Source: Nitrobacter sp. 62-23 (GTDB lineage: Bacteria > Pseudomonadota > Alphaproteobacteria > Rhizobiales > Xanthobacteraceae). From it: a stretch of DNA of 64,000 bases. A model generated the notes under the pieces. It was not told the DNA's origin. It was given only the letters and a program-made list of their open reading frames with translations, and made no database searches. The DNA lies in NCBI RefSeq assembly GCF_001897285.1, contig NZ_MKSM01000104.1:1-64000 (forward strand). The letters run 5' to 3'. Shown piece after piece: positions 1 to 8,087 of the stretch; the first letter of the stretch is position 1; the number at the start of each line of letters is the position of its first letter. Made by a program: the position numbers and the translations under genes.

Positions 1-166
1 AGAACTGGCGATGACTCTCAAGGCTGGATTTCCTAAGGTTCGGGCTCGAGACCGGTCCGGACAGGGGCGTCCTGCGGCCGTTGAGGCGGTTTCGGGCCGC
101 AACATACTGATTTGGCCCGTCGGCGCCAGTGGTTTGCGGCCGATTCCGGTCGATTGCTGAGGATGG

Positions 167-1210
167 ATGAGCGGGATTTCTCCCTGGTGGGATCAGGCCA
201 GGCACGCGGACCGGAGGCCGTTTTTGCAGGCGCGCTGTGCCGTGACCAAGGCGCTGCGGGCCTGGTTCGACGCGGAAGCGTTCGTCGAGGTCGAAACCGG
301 CGTTTTGCAGGTGTCGCCGGGCAACGAAACCCACCTCCATGCGCCCCGCACCGCGCTGACGTCGCCGGCCGGCGAGCGGGTCACGCGCTACCTGCGCACC
401 TCTCCTGAATTCGCCTGCAAGAAGCTGCTCGCGGCCGGCGAACGGAAGATCGTCGAATTCGCGAAAGTATTTCGCGACCGCGAGCGCGGCGACCTGCATC
501 TGCCAGAATTCACCATGCTGGAGTGGTATCGCGCAGGCTGTGCCTACGACATCGTCATGGCCGACTGCATCGCTGTCATCGCCCGCGCAGCCAGGACGAC
601 GGGCATCGGCACGTTCTCCTTTCGCGGCCGGCGCGCCGATCCGCTGGCGGAGCCGGAGCGGCTGACCGTCGCCGCTGCGTTCGATCGCTTCGCCGGGATC
701 GATCTCCTGAAAACCGTAGCCGCCGGGGAGGGCGATCGCGCAGCGCTGGCATCGGCGGCGTTGGGCAAGGTGCGGATCGCGGACGACGACACCTGGTCGG
801 ATATTTTTAGCAAGATGCTGGTCGAGCACATCGAGCCTCAGCTCGGGCAGGGGCGGCTGACGATCCTGTTCGAATATCCCGCGCCGGAAGCCGCGCTGGC
901 GCGGGTCAATCCGAATGACGACCGCGTCTCCGAGCGTTTCGAGGTCTATGCCTGCGGCGTCGAGCTTGCGAACGGGTTCGGCGAATTGACCGACGCCGCC
1001 GAACAGCGCATTCGTTTCACGCGCGCGATGGACGAGAAGCAAAGCCGCTACGGCGAGCGTTATCCGCTGGACGAGGATTTTCTCGCGGCGGTCGATTCGA
1101 TGCCGCAAGCGAGCGGGGTGGCGCTCGGCTTCGACCGGCTGGTGATGCTGGCAAGCGGCGCCTCAAGGATCGATCAGGTGGTGTGGACGCCGCCCGCGGA
1201 GGATGCATGA
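167..1210 (+). CDS. epmA: EpmA: elongation factor P--(R)-beta-lysine ligase
   Basis: This is a class II lysyl-tRNA synthetase catalytic core without the anticodon-binding domain. The family attaches (R)-beta-lysine to a conserved lysine of translation factor EF-P in the cytoplasm. Visible marks are motif 2 (VFRDRE, residues ~101-106, then EFTMLEW ~114-120), the ANGFGEL segment near 265 and motif 3 GFDRL at ~321-325. Its 347 residues are close to the 325 of E. coli EpmA and far shorter than a full LysRS. The start was chosen for the GAGGA just upstream. The stop overlaps the epmB start (ATGA), so the two are almost certainly co-transcribed. efp itself is not seen in the window. Family and function are well supported. 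Confidence 0.93.
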   Translation: MSGISPWWDQARHADRRPFLQARCAVTKALRAWFDAEAFVEVETGVLQVSPGNETHLHAPRTALTSPAGERVTRYLRTSPEFACKKLLAAGERKIVEFAKVFRDRERGDLHLPEFTMLEWYRAGCAYDIVMADCIAVIARAARTTGIGTFSFRGRRADPLAEPERLTVAAAFDRFAGIDLLKTVAAGEGDRAALASAALGKVRIADDDTWSDIFSKMLVEHIEPQLGQGRLTILFEYPAPEAALARVNPNDDRVSERFEVYACGVELANGFGELTDAAEQRIRFTRAMDEKQSRYGERYPLDEDFLAAVDSMPQASGVALGFDRLVMLASGASRIDQVVWTPPAEDA

Positions 1211-2307
1211 GCGGAAGGAGCGGCGAGAGCGTGGTTTCGACTTTGCGGCGGCCGGAAGACCTGATTGCCCATGGCCTTGCGCCGGCTGCGGCTTTGCCCG
1301 ATCTCGTGAAGGTCGCCGCGCGCTATGCCATTGCGATCACGCCGCATGTGGCCGGCCTGATCGATCCGGCCGATCCCCACGATCCGATCGCGCGGCAGTA
1401 TGTGCCGAGCGGCGATGAACTTGCGGCCGAACCCGGCGAGCGCGCCGACCCCATCGGCGACCACGCACATTCGCCGGTGGACGGCATCGTCCACCGCTAT
1501 CCCGATCGGGTGCTGCTCAAGCTCGTCCATGTCTGCGCGGTCTATTGCCGGTTCTGCTTCCGTCGCGAGATGGTCGGCCCGGCCAAGGAAACCGCGCTGT
1601 CGAAATCGGCGACCTCGGCCGCGCTCGACTACATCCGGTCGCATCAGGAGGTCTGGGAAGTGATCCTGACCGGCGGCGATCCCTTGATGCTGTCGCCGCG
1701 GCGGCTGGCCGAGATCATGGCTGAACTCGCCGCCATCGATCATGTCAGGATTATACGTATTCATACCCGCGTGCCGGTGGCCGACCCCGCGCGGGTCACT
1801 GACGAGATGGCGGCGGCCCTGAAAGTCGCGGGCGCCACCACCTGGCTGGCACTGCATGCCAACCATCCGCGTGAACTGACGGCTGCGGCGCGGGCGGCCT
1901 GCGCGCGGATCGTCGAGGCCGGGATTCCCATGGTCAGCCAGTCGGTGCTGCTGCGCGGCGTCAACGATGAGGCCGCGACGCTGGAGGCGTTGATGCGCGC
2001 CTTCGTCGAATGCCGCATCAAACCCTACTATCTGCATCACGGCGATCTCGCGCCGGGCACGGCGCATCTGCGGACCACGCTGGAACAGGGACAGGCCTTG
2101 ATGCGCCGGCTGCGCGGCCGGGTGTCCGGCCTGTGCCAGCCGGATTACGTGCTCGATATCCCGGGCGGATACGGCAAGTCGCCGGTAGGACCGGACTATA
2201 TGTCGCGCGCAGATTTAACCTTGGGAAAAGGTGAATATCCGCCGGAATCGCGGTATCATGTTGTCGATTATTGCGGAGGCGTTCATCTCTATCCACCGTT
2301 GCCCTAG
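1207..2307 (+). CDS. epmB: EpmB: EF-P (R)-beta-lysylation protein, lysine 2,3-aminomutase family
   Basis: Radical-SAM, PLP-dependent lysine 2,3-aminomutase homologue that makes beta-lysine for EpmA. The [4Fe-4S] motif CAVYCRFC gives cysteines at ~110, 114 and 117. The likely PLP lysine is in GGYGKSP (K~324). At 366 residues it has the short length of EpmB rather than that of catabolic aminomutases, which carry a C-terminal extension. The ATG at 1207 overlaps the epmA stop and sits behind a GGAGGA, so it is preferred over an in-frame GTG 24 nt upstream. The tight coupling with epmA supports this call over lysine fermentation. Confidence 0.93.
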   Translation: MSGRSGESVVSTLRRPEDLIAHGLAPAAALPDLVKVAARYAIAITPHVAGLIDPADPHDPIARQYVPSGDELAAEPGERADPIGDHAHSPVDGIVHRYPDRVLLKLVHVCAVYCRFCFRREMVGPAKETALSKSATSAALDYIRSHQEVWEVILTGGDPLMLSPRRLAEIMAELAAIDHVRIIRIHTRVPVADPARVTDEMAAALKVAGATTWLALHANHPRELTAAARAACARIVEAGIPMVSQSVLLRGVNDEAATLEALMRAFVECRIKPYYLHHGDLAPGTAHLRTTLEQGQALMRRLRGRVSGLCQPDYVLDIPGGYGKSPVGPDYMSRADLTLGKGEYPPESRYHVVDYCGGVHLYPPLP

Positions 2308-2470
2308 AGTGGGATCCGAGAATGCGCATGATCTTTTCGCCACATCGCTCACACTTTGGCGGATCATGCGCTGGTGGATCATACGCTCGACGGTCCAAGC
2401 CGAAAAGGTGCTTGCGCAAGTCGCGGAACGTTGAAGCTTCCGGAACGTTCCCGACAATACCATGGCGGAC
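2308..2470. repeat. intergenic palindromic repeat
   Basis: The gap after epmB holds a perfect 10-bp inverted repeat, GCGCATGATC at 2324-2333 and GATCATGCGC at 2362-2371. A third, imperfect copy (GATCATACGC) follows at ~2378. Further on, the GGAACGTT motif at ~2426 and ~2441 forms another small inverted arrangement. The GATCATG core recurs in the repeat near 9714. It looks like a degenerate dispersed intergenic repeat rather than a gene. No clear promoter was recognised. Confidence 0.5.
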
Positions 2471-2524
2471 ACCATGAGCGGACACCATGAGCGGACATTG
2501 GAGCAGCGGAATGGGAGCAGCGGA

Positions 2525-2791
2525 ATGAGCAAGACCTTTGCGATCGCGGTTTCTGTGGCTTTGATCGGAGCGTCCGCGGCGGTGGCGCAACAGGGAACGA
2601 AGGGCGGATTGAACGATCCGGCTGCTCCGGCCGCTACCCCGTCATCGCCTTACACCAACGCACCGGTTGGTCACCGTCAGCCGCGCCTGAGCGACCTTCC
2701 TCCGGAAACCAGGGAGGCCGAGAAGGCGAAAGTCGATCCAGCGGATGCCGCTCTCGACCGCAAGATCAAGAGCATCTGCCGGGGCTGTTGA
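2525..2791 (+). CDS. small secreted protein, hypothetical
   Basis: An 88-residue protein with a typical Sec signal peptide: MSKT, a hydrophobic stretch to about residue 17, and likely cleavage after AVA near residue 20. The mature part is Pro/Ala rich, then charged (ETREAEKAK) and ends with a cysteine pair CRGC. The start at 2525 follows a GGGAGC; the in-frame ATG at 2462 would put 21 polar residues before the signal peptide and is rejected. No family is recognised. It is convergent with the HdeD-like gene, with 6 bp between the stops. Confidence 0.6.
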   Translation: MSKTFAIAVSVALIGASAAVAQQGTKGGLNDPAAPAATPSSPYTNAPVGHRQPRLSDLPPETREAEKAKVDPADAALDRKIKSICRGC

Positions 2792-2797
2792 CGGTCC

Positions 2798-3376
2798 CTA
2801 ATCCGCGTTGCGTGCCGCGAGCGCCATTGCGATCAGCGTCGCGCCGCCGAACATCATGTTGAGCCCGACCAGCAATCCGACGGCCCATCCGGCCGTTCCG
2901 GGCAGCCCGACAATGATGACGAAGGCGACGATGATGTCCATCACTCCCGCCGTCAGCAACCAGCCCCATCGCTGCGAAAGTTCACGGCGATGGTCGAGCG
3001 CGTACATGATGGTGACGGCGCCCTCGGCGAGAAAGTAGGCGCCGACCACGATGGTCAGCGTCAGCATGCCCCGGACTGGCTGGATCACCAGCAGGATGCC
3101 GACCAGCAGCGCGAGCGCTGCCGAGAGCAGAGACCACCAGAAACCGGGTATCCGTGGCGCCCAGAACGTCATCATCAGGCCGCCGATGCCGCCGATGAGA
3201 AACAGCCAGCCGAGGAAGATCGTGATGGCAAAGCTTGCGAGCGACGGCACGATGACCGCGGCCATTCCGAGGAGCACCAGCAGGATGCCCTCGAACAGGA
3301 AGGCCTTCCAATGCTCGTGGACCTCGGTGGTAATTTTCAACTGAAGACGTTCGAAATCCTGGGAAGGGGTTGTCAT
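2798..3376 (-). CDS. HdeD-family membrane protein
   Basis: A 192-residue inner-membrane protein with six predicted hydrophobic segments arranged in pairs, as in the HdeD/DUF308 family (acid-resistance-associated membrane proteins of unknown biochemistry). The glycine-rich membrane segments (LGWLFLIGGIGG, VVGAYFLAEG, LVGLNMMFGG) fit that family. The ATG at 3376 has GGAGCC upstream and begins a short cytoplasmic tail (MTTPSQDFERLQ). A longer frame to 3451 would add 25 residues without any domain. Confidence 0.8.
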   Translation of the reverse strand: MTTPSQDFERLQLKITTEVHEHWKAFLFEGILLVLLGMAAVIVPSLASFAITIFLGWLFLIGGIGGLMMTFWAPRIPGFWWSLLSAALALLVGILLVIQPVRGMLTLTIVVGAYFLAEGAVTIMYALDHRRELSQRWGWLLTAGVMDIIVAFVIIVGLPGTAGWAVGLLVGLNMMFGGATLIAMALAARNAD

Positions 3377-3570
3377 CGGCTGGCTCCATGAAACGAAAAC
3401 CGCGCATCCTTCGGGCCGGAGTTTAACGCACGACGGCTCAAAAAGTGGCAAAAAATCCGTGTTCTGAAACGTTTCATGTCCTGACTGGCATTTTGATCAG
3501 CCGTCAGCGCCGGGCTTGACCGGAATCCATCAATCTTTCAAAGGAGATGGACTCGGCAGCGATACCGAAA

Positions 3571-4605
3571 TCAATCTGGATCGGCGGGACTCGTTCCGGC
3601 CCCGGCCATTCGCAGGCGGTTGCGTCCGCGCACATAGATGGCGGAGGTCATGAGGAGGAGGACGGTCCCGATCAGGATCGCAACCATCCCCACCGGGACG
3701 AGGTAGGTGGCGACGTGCCTGTCCACATTGGTCATCCATCGATGGATCGATGACAGGATGAAGGCCGCGCCGAGAAAGCTTACCCCGCCGCCGCCGACCA
3801 GCAGCGCCCACATGCCGCGCAGGTTGCGCAGGCGCTCGCGCGAGGTCTCGGTGCGAGGAGCGTGGTGCGCGCCGACACGCCGAACCAGATAGCCCGCAAA
3901 CAGGATGGCGCCGAATCCGACCAGCATGGCCGTGCCTTCGAGCACCAGCGCCCCGGGTCCGCTGAGATCGGGATTGCGTTGCAGCGCCAGCAGCGGCGCG
4001 TCGAAACTGGCATGCAACACGATGGGCACCGCGAAGATAGCCACCCGGTTGCGGATGCGCGCCCAGTCGCGGGCATGGCGGTGCGCGCCGAGCGCGGTGC
4101 CCGCACGCGCGATGGCGATGTAGGCGCCGGCGATAATGCCCAGCGCGCCGTGGAACGGAACGGTGAGCACGCTGCGCAGCACAGCGAGCGAACGCCAGAT
4201 GTCGGCATGCTGCATCAGGTAAGCGAGGTTTTCATAGGCCGCGAAGCCAAGCCCCGCGGCGGCGCCGTACACCACCGCATCCATGGGATCGGCGGGCTTG
4301 CGGCGCATCGCGGCAACCGCGGCGATGGCGGCGATCTTCACCAGTTCCTCGGGGGCGGCGATCGCAAAAAGCGAATGCAGGATCAACGCCAGCCACGGCG
4401 GCTCCGTCACGTTTACCAGCGGCGCGAACGGCGCCCGCGTTAACCCAAGCAGCGATACGCTGGCTGCGCCGAGCACGAACGCCGCCCAGACCATCGCGGG
4501 CGGTCCCGGCCTTTCGTCGGCCGCGATCACCAGCCACAGCAGCAGCAGCGCAGGAGCGATGGCGGCTGCCCCCATGACAGTGGGAAGAGTTTCGAGCAGA
4601 TTCAT
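3571..4605 (-). CDS. PrsW-family intramembrane metalloprotease
   Basis: A 344-residue polytopic membrane protein carrying the conserved PrsW motifs: PEELVK (85-90), FAAYEN (121-126), FHGALG (His152) and LHASFD (His198, Asp202). The Glu and His residues are those proposed to bind the catalytic metal in PrsW/CAAX-like proteases. In Bacillus, PrsW cleaves an anti-sigma factor. No sigma or anti-sigma gene is next to it here, so its substrate is unknown. It lies ~195 bp upstream of, and on the same strand as, the HdeD-like gene. Confidence 0.82.
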   Translation of the reverse strand: MNLLETLPTVMGAAAIAPALLLLWLVIAADERPGPPAMVWAAFVLGAASVSLLGLTRAPFAPLVNVTEPPWLALILHSLFAIAAPEELVKIAAIAAVAAMRRKPADPMDAVVYGAAAGLGFAAYENLAYLMQHADIWRSLAVLRSVLTVPFHGALGIIAGAYIAIARAGTALGAHRHARDWARIRNRVAIFAVPIVLHASFDAPLLALQRNPDLSGPGALVLEGTAMLVGFGAILFAGYLVRRVGAHHAPRTETSRERLRNLRGMWALLVGGGGVSFLGAAFILSSIHRWMTNVDRHVATYLVPVGMVAILIGTVLLLMTSAIYVRGRNRLRMAGAGTSPADPD

Positions 4606-4884
4606 GTCAGCCGAAAATAAACGGTTTCAAATGCTTATGCGCAACTCCACAACTCATGTCGCAGCCCTGGAGGCCGGTGATCCCGATTCCGCAAAGGGCG
4701 TCGCAATCAGCCATATGGGATCGGAGAGGGCCATGCCAACCCGTCACCCCGATTCCACGCCTAACCAATTCCATAGCGTTTCACAGTGTTTTGACTGAAG
4801 CATGGCCTCAGACTTGACCTGGGGGACGGATGCCGGCTCTCGTGAACAAAACGTGTTAAATCATAGTCTTAAGAGACGATCTCT

Positions 4885-4946
4885 CAGAAACGAAATGACT
4901 CCAAAGTCCTTCACCGTTTCCGTGAAATGATGAAAGACTCCAGGTC
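4885..4946. repeat. degenerate copy of the GGTGAAAGACTCCAG repeat
   Basis: Between the PrsW-like gene and the small gene at 4987 (381 bp), the segment AAAGTCCTTCACC ... GATGAAAGACTCCAGG is an imperfect version of the inverted repeat found intact at 16611-16653. The rest of the gap (4606-4884) shows nothing I recognise. Confidence 0.5.
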
Positions 4947-4986
4947 GTGGTGTCGTTTCAGATATCAGCGAGCTTTGCCGCTGGCC

Positions 4987-5289
4987 TCAACCACGCGCAG
5001 ACACGCCGTTGCAAGGGGCGCTATTCCAATTACCCCAGTGAACGCTGGCGAGACTGCGATAATCGGTCGTCCGCGGACGGCGGGTCCGTTTCTCGTAGGC
5101 GCCGATGACACGCTCGGAGGTGGTGATCTTGCGCTGCAGGTCGGCCACCAACCGTTGCTTCTCGGCGCGCGCCTGGGGCTCTGCGGTCTCACCGAAACGA
5201 AAACGGCGAACCTCCATGTCGCGCAGAACTTCGCGATGTTTTTTCAACCGGGCGCGATGCCAGGCAATGGTGCTGTCGCTGTCCGCCAT
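4987..5289 (-). CDS. small charged hypothetical protein
   Basis: A 100-residue protein that is strongly charged and probably helical in its first two thirds (ARLKKHREVLRDMEVRRF, then AEKQRLVADLQRKI), with a heptad-like pattern suggesting a short coiled coil. It is followed by a less regular tail. The ATG at 5289 has GAGG six bases upstream; the in-frame start at 5352 lacks support. No domain is recognised. No signal peptide or membrane segment is visible. Confidence 0.55.
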   Translation of the reverse strand: MADSDSTIAWHRARLKKHREVLRDMEVRRFRFGETAEPQARAEKQRLVADLQRKITTSERVIGAYEKRTRRPRTTDYRSLASVHWGNWNSAPCNGVSARG

Positions 5290-5700
5290 CGAAACCTCAC
5301 TCCTGCTACGGCCGTCATCGGGCCGCGATAAAGAACGAGCGAGCCGAAACATTGCTGATCCGCGGGACTCCCGTTCGGCAGCGGAGCGAGCAACGCAGGC
5401 CGGAAAAGAGCGTCGCCGGATTCTGGTTAATCAATGGTTAACGACCGTGAAGCCCGCCTCGGCGCAGGCGTCGTCGCGCGCGTTCGGCGACCCGAAACCA
5501 TGCGATGCTGGATGTCATCTCCGATGACCGGTGAAGCCCGGAAATGTCTGGAATCGCTCCAAATCCGACTATACGCCTTGAAGTTTTACGCTATATTGTA
5601 AATGATATTACGAGAGGGATTCGGCCTCATCGGCCGTCCGCCACCGGCGCAAGCCGGTAAAAAGAGTCGGACTTCGGTCCGAACTTGTTCCCCAGGACTG

Positions 5701-5730
5701 CCGCGCTGTTCACCTTGGTGGACAGCGCGG
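5701..5730. other. 30-nt near-perfect hairpin
   Basis: CCGCGCTGT pairs with ACAGCGCGG, and inside the loop CACC pairs with GGTG, giving about 13 paired bases with only a T/G mismatch between the two stems. It is followed on the plus strand by TATTTTG, which is a weak T-run. It could be a terminator or a structural remnant. No gene ends just before it on either strand. Confidence 0.45.
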
Positions 5731-5929
5731 TATTTTGCGTGAACGAGTCCCCCGGTCTTTCCCGGCACTGCGCGACCCTTCCCACACACGAGCCGACCGT
5801 CTGAATCGCGGGAGAGGGCATGCGCGCTGCGGGCAGGAGAGCCAGATCTGGCGGCGCGGTGGTCAACCATGTGGGATGCGGCGCTTGCCACCGGAGCTGC
5901 TTCCGCTTCGGGCAAAACCGGAGGTATGA

Positions 5930-6030
5930 ACTCTATGATTTTGATCTAGCGTGTTTTCCTCGTTCAATCGGGCGCCCATTCTCAGGCCGGGGCGAGGCCG
6001 TGCATCGCTTGTAAACGCTATAAAGCATCC
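5930..6030. repeat. dispersed intergenic repeat remnant
   Basis: The edges ATGATTTTGATCTAGCGTGTTTTC and GTAAACGCTATAAAGCAT match, with changes, the edges of the repeat family seen better at 16655-16722 (TTTGACGCGTTTTC ... AAAACGCTATAGCAT). The centre differs. It lies ~95 bp upstream of the small membrane gene at 6124 and could carry its promoter, but I cannot place one. Confidence 0.45.
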
Positions 6031-6123
6031 CCTGCCGGGTACCCCTTGTGTGGCTTCTCACCCGACGATACGATTCCATCGAAGTTGAGTAAGTATGAAG
6101 TTGAGTAGCAGGAGGCGCACGCA

Positions 6124-6483
6124 ATGCTGGCGGACATCAAGGAGCAGGTACTTTCAGTAATGAGCCTTCGGCTGATAGCGATCGTGCTGCCGGCGATGGT
6201 CCTGTCAATACTGACGGCGATGGCGATGTACCAGTTGGGTTTCCCGACGATGGTGTACAGAGAAGTGGTCCTGATTCTGACGACGCTGATGCACGTGGCG
6301 CTGGTTCTCTGGTCGGCGCTGAACGTTATTCTCTATGGGATCGTGATTGCCGGACTTCTGGTCGCCCTTTTTCTGCCGGCCTTGATCATTCTGTGGGAAA
6401 TCCGCAAGAAGCGGGACGAGTCTCCGGCGGCTGCCTCGAGTCCTCATCCCTCGTCCAATATGGCGGAGGCGATGCGGCAATAG
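6124..6483 (+). CDS. small two-to-three-span membrane protein, hypothetical
   Basis: A 119-residue protein preceded by a clear AGGAGG at about -12. Hydrophobic segments lie at about residues 16-36, 46-64 and 68-90, followed by a basic stretch (IRKKRDE) and a Ser/Pro/Ala-rich cytoplasmic tail. No family is recognised. The upstream region carries an intergenic repeat and the downstream region a heptanucleotide repeat. Confidence 0.65.
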   Translation: MLADIKEQVLSVMSLRLIAIVLPAMVLSILTAMAMYQLGFPTMVYREVVLILTTLMHVALVLWSALNVILYGIVIAGLLVALFLPALIILWEIRKKRDESPAAASSPHPSSNMAEAMRQ

Positions 6484-6702
6484 ACGCGGGACGCCCCATC
6501 AACTCGGCCATCCCGGCTGCAGACCACGCGCAAATGCCTTGTCCCAGCCGGTATGTTCGGCAACCTGTCGCTCGCTCGTTTCATACCGAACCGGCGCGTG
6601 CGAATAGCGGCAGGACAAGTTGCAGTGCCGCTCCTCTTTCGCCGAACTGAAACTAAGTTTCCTGCCCGCTGAACCGTTTGGCGTGGCAGCTTTGGCCACA
6701 CC

Positions 6703-6783
6703 TTCTCTCTTCTCTCTTCTCTCTTCTCTCTTCTCTCTTCTCTCTTCTCTCTTCTCTCTTCTCTCTTCTCTCTTCTCTCTTCT
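6703..6783. repeat. heptanucleotide microsatellite (TTCTCTC)x11
   Basis: Eleven perfect copies of TTCTCTC (6703-6779) followed by a partial TTCT. Because seven is not a multiple of three, all three minus-strand frames stay open through it (Arg-Glu-Lys-rich frames), but none looks like a real protein. It lies in the 489-bp gap between the small membrane gene and the PAP2-like gene, about 190 bp before the latter's start. Perfect tandem repeats of this kind are prone to slippage. Confidence 0.95.
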
Positions 6784-6972
6784 GCGATTGCCACAGCGCA
6801 GGTGGGCTTTGATTCTTGCTGGCGCGCATGAATCGGTGCCTCGGGTCAAGCTCGAGCACGCGCTTTGCTCAAAAACGCTACATCATTGTTTTATTGACCG
6901 GCAGCGGTTTGCGCGTAATAGCAGTGCCGCGAAATTTGCGTCTGTTTCGACCCTTCATTTCCGGTTGATGCG

Positions 6973-7668
6973 ATGAGTTCTATAGCAGCGACAATTATGG
7001 GCCTTGATAGGCAGGTTCTGCTTACGCTCAATTCAATCGGTGGAAGAAATCAGGACCTCTGGGACCTCGCCAACAATTCGCTCTTCAGGGGATTCCCCCT
7101 GTTCTTTTCCATTGTCGCGCTGTGGTTCTCCAGCGAACAGCCGGAGCGCCGTGGTCGAATGCTGGCCGGCCTGATGGCGATCTGCCTGGCGACGATGCTC
7201 TCGGTCTGGTCGCAGTTTCATACCGCGGTTCACATACGCCCGATCCTGGATCTGGCAATTCCTCTGGACACCGTCATGCCGCGAACGCCCTGGGATCGGA
7301 CGAATTCGTTTCCGAGCGACACCGCGACCTTGTTTTTCAGCCTTGCCGCCGTTGTTCTCGTTGAGAAGCGCTGGCTCGGATTATTCTGCTTCGCATGGGT
7401 CGCGTTGATCATCGCGATTCCCAGGGTCGTTGTCGGGCTTCATTATCCAAGCGACATCATCGGTGCGCTTGTTCTCGGGCCAGCGCTCGTTTTCATTTTT
7501 GCAAGCCTTCCATACCCGAAGCGTTTGTTTGAATGCGCGCTCAGGTGGTTCGATGGCCGCATGTACATTGTTCACGCATTCCTTTTCATTTTTCTGGCGG
7601 AAGCGTTCGACATGTTCCCGAGCTTGCAAGCTCTCGGAAAGATGTTCGCGCGTTTGCTTCACGCATAG
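6973..7668 (+). CDS. PAP2-superfamily membrane protein with altered catalytic motifs
   Basis: A 231-residue protein with about six membrane segments and the PAP2 (phosphatidic acid phosphatase 2/BcrC-like) layout. Motif 3 is intact: R151, H157 and D161 in PRVVVGLHYPSD. Motif 1, normally K-x6-RP, appears as HIRP with Phe where the Lys is expected (R89, P90). Motif 2, normally PSGH or PSDH, reads FPSDTAT (113-119), so the His is replaced by Thr. Family members hydrolyse lipid phosphates or undecaprenyl diphosphate at the membrane face. Activity here is uncertain. It stands alone behind the heptanucleotide repeat. Confidence 0.78.
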   Translation: MSSIAATIMGLDRQVLLTLNSIGGRNQDLWDLANNSLFRGFPLFFSIVALWFSSEQPERRGRMLAGLMAICLATMLSVWSQFHTAVHIRPILDLAIPLDTVMPRTPWDRTNSFPSDTATLFFSLAAVVLVEKRWLGLFCFAWVALIIAIPRVVVGLHYPSDIIGALVLGPALVFIFASLPYPKRLFECALRWFDGRMYIVHAFLFIFLAEAFDMFPSLQALGKMFARLLHA

Positions 7669-7714
7669 AGTTTATGCTTTTGGCTTTGAGGTGACGGTGC
7701 CGGCCCGGAGCGGG

Positions 7715-7945
7715 TTGAGGTTTGACGAATTGTCGTGCCCGGCTTGTGCCGCGTATCCCACGTCTTGAAACGTGGACCGGATCAAAGACGTTGGATGGCG
7801 TCGTTGAGCGCGAAGCAACGCTGTTCCTCGAGCCAGCACAGCGACGCCGTTCTTCGAGCAGCCATAGGCGAGCACGGCGACGCCGTTCTTCGAACGGCCA
7901 TAGGCGAGCGCAGCGACGCCGTTCTTCGAACGGCTATGCCATGAC
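7715..7945. repeat. composite intergenic repeat with 36-bp tandem units
   Basis: The segment at ~7732-7777 (GTGCCCGGCTTGTGCC ... CCCACGTCTTGAAA) resembles a dispersed repeat common in this bacterial group. It is followed by three direct units of 36-bp period beginning at 7841, 7877 and 7913, each starting GCGACGCCGTTCTTCGA; a degenerate fourth unit precedes them at ~7808. In the later units CCGTTCTTCGAACGG forms a small hairpin. A plus-strand frame (7735-7944) reads the units as a 12-residue repeat, but I regard that as incidental. Confidence 0.75.
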
Positions 7946-8087
7946 GCGTTGAGAACGCATCATCGTCAACTCATCCCGTTCCAGTTGGGCTGAAACGGGA
8001 TTTTGAGGCGCTCCACCGCGCGCGCAGCGCCTCAAGTGACACAGCGCCATTTATGGTTCACGGATTCGAAGGCGAGGGCGGTTCTCG

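Larger units (their letters stand above)
5290..6123. other. 834-bp stretch without a convincing gene
   Basis: Several short open frames overlap on both strands, but none has both a ribosome-binding site and a recognisable protein. The minus-strand frames at 5586-5915 and 5627-5866 are the best and remain doubtful. Within the stretch there is a strong hairpin (5701-5730) and a dispersed repeat remnant (about 5930-6030). The region may be a decayed gene plus repeats. Confidence 0.4.

Noticed and set aside
5586-5915. Minus-strand frame of 109 residues
   Set aside because: No Shine-Dalgarno or recognised domain, and it contains the hairpin at 5701-5730; a decayed gene is possible but not shown.
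6444-6859. Three overlapping minus-strand frames rich in Arg-Glu-Lys across the heptanucleotide repeat
   Set aside because: They exist only because a seven-base repeat without stops keeps all three frames open; the flanking parts do not look like protein.
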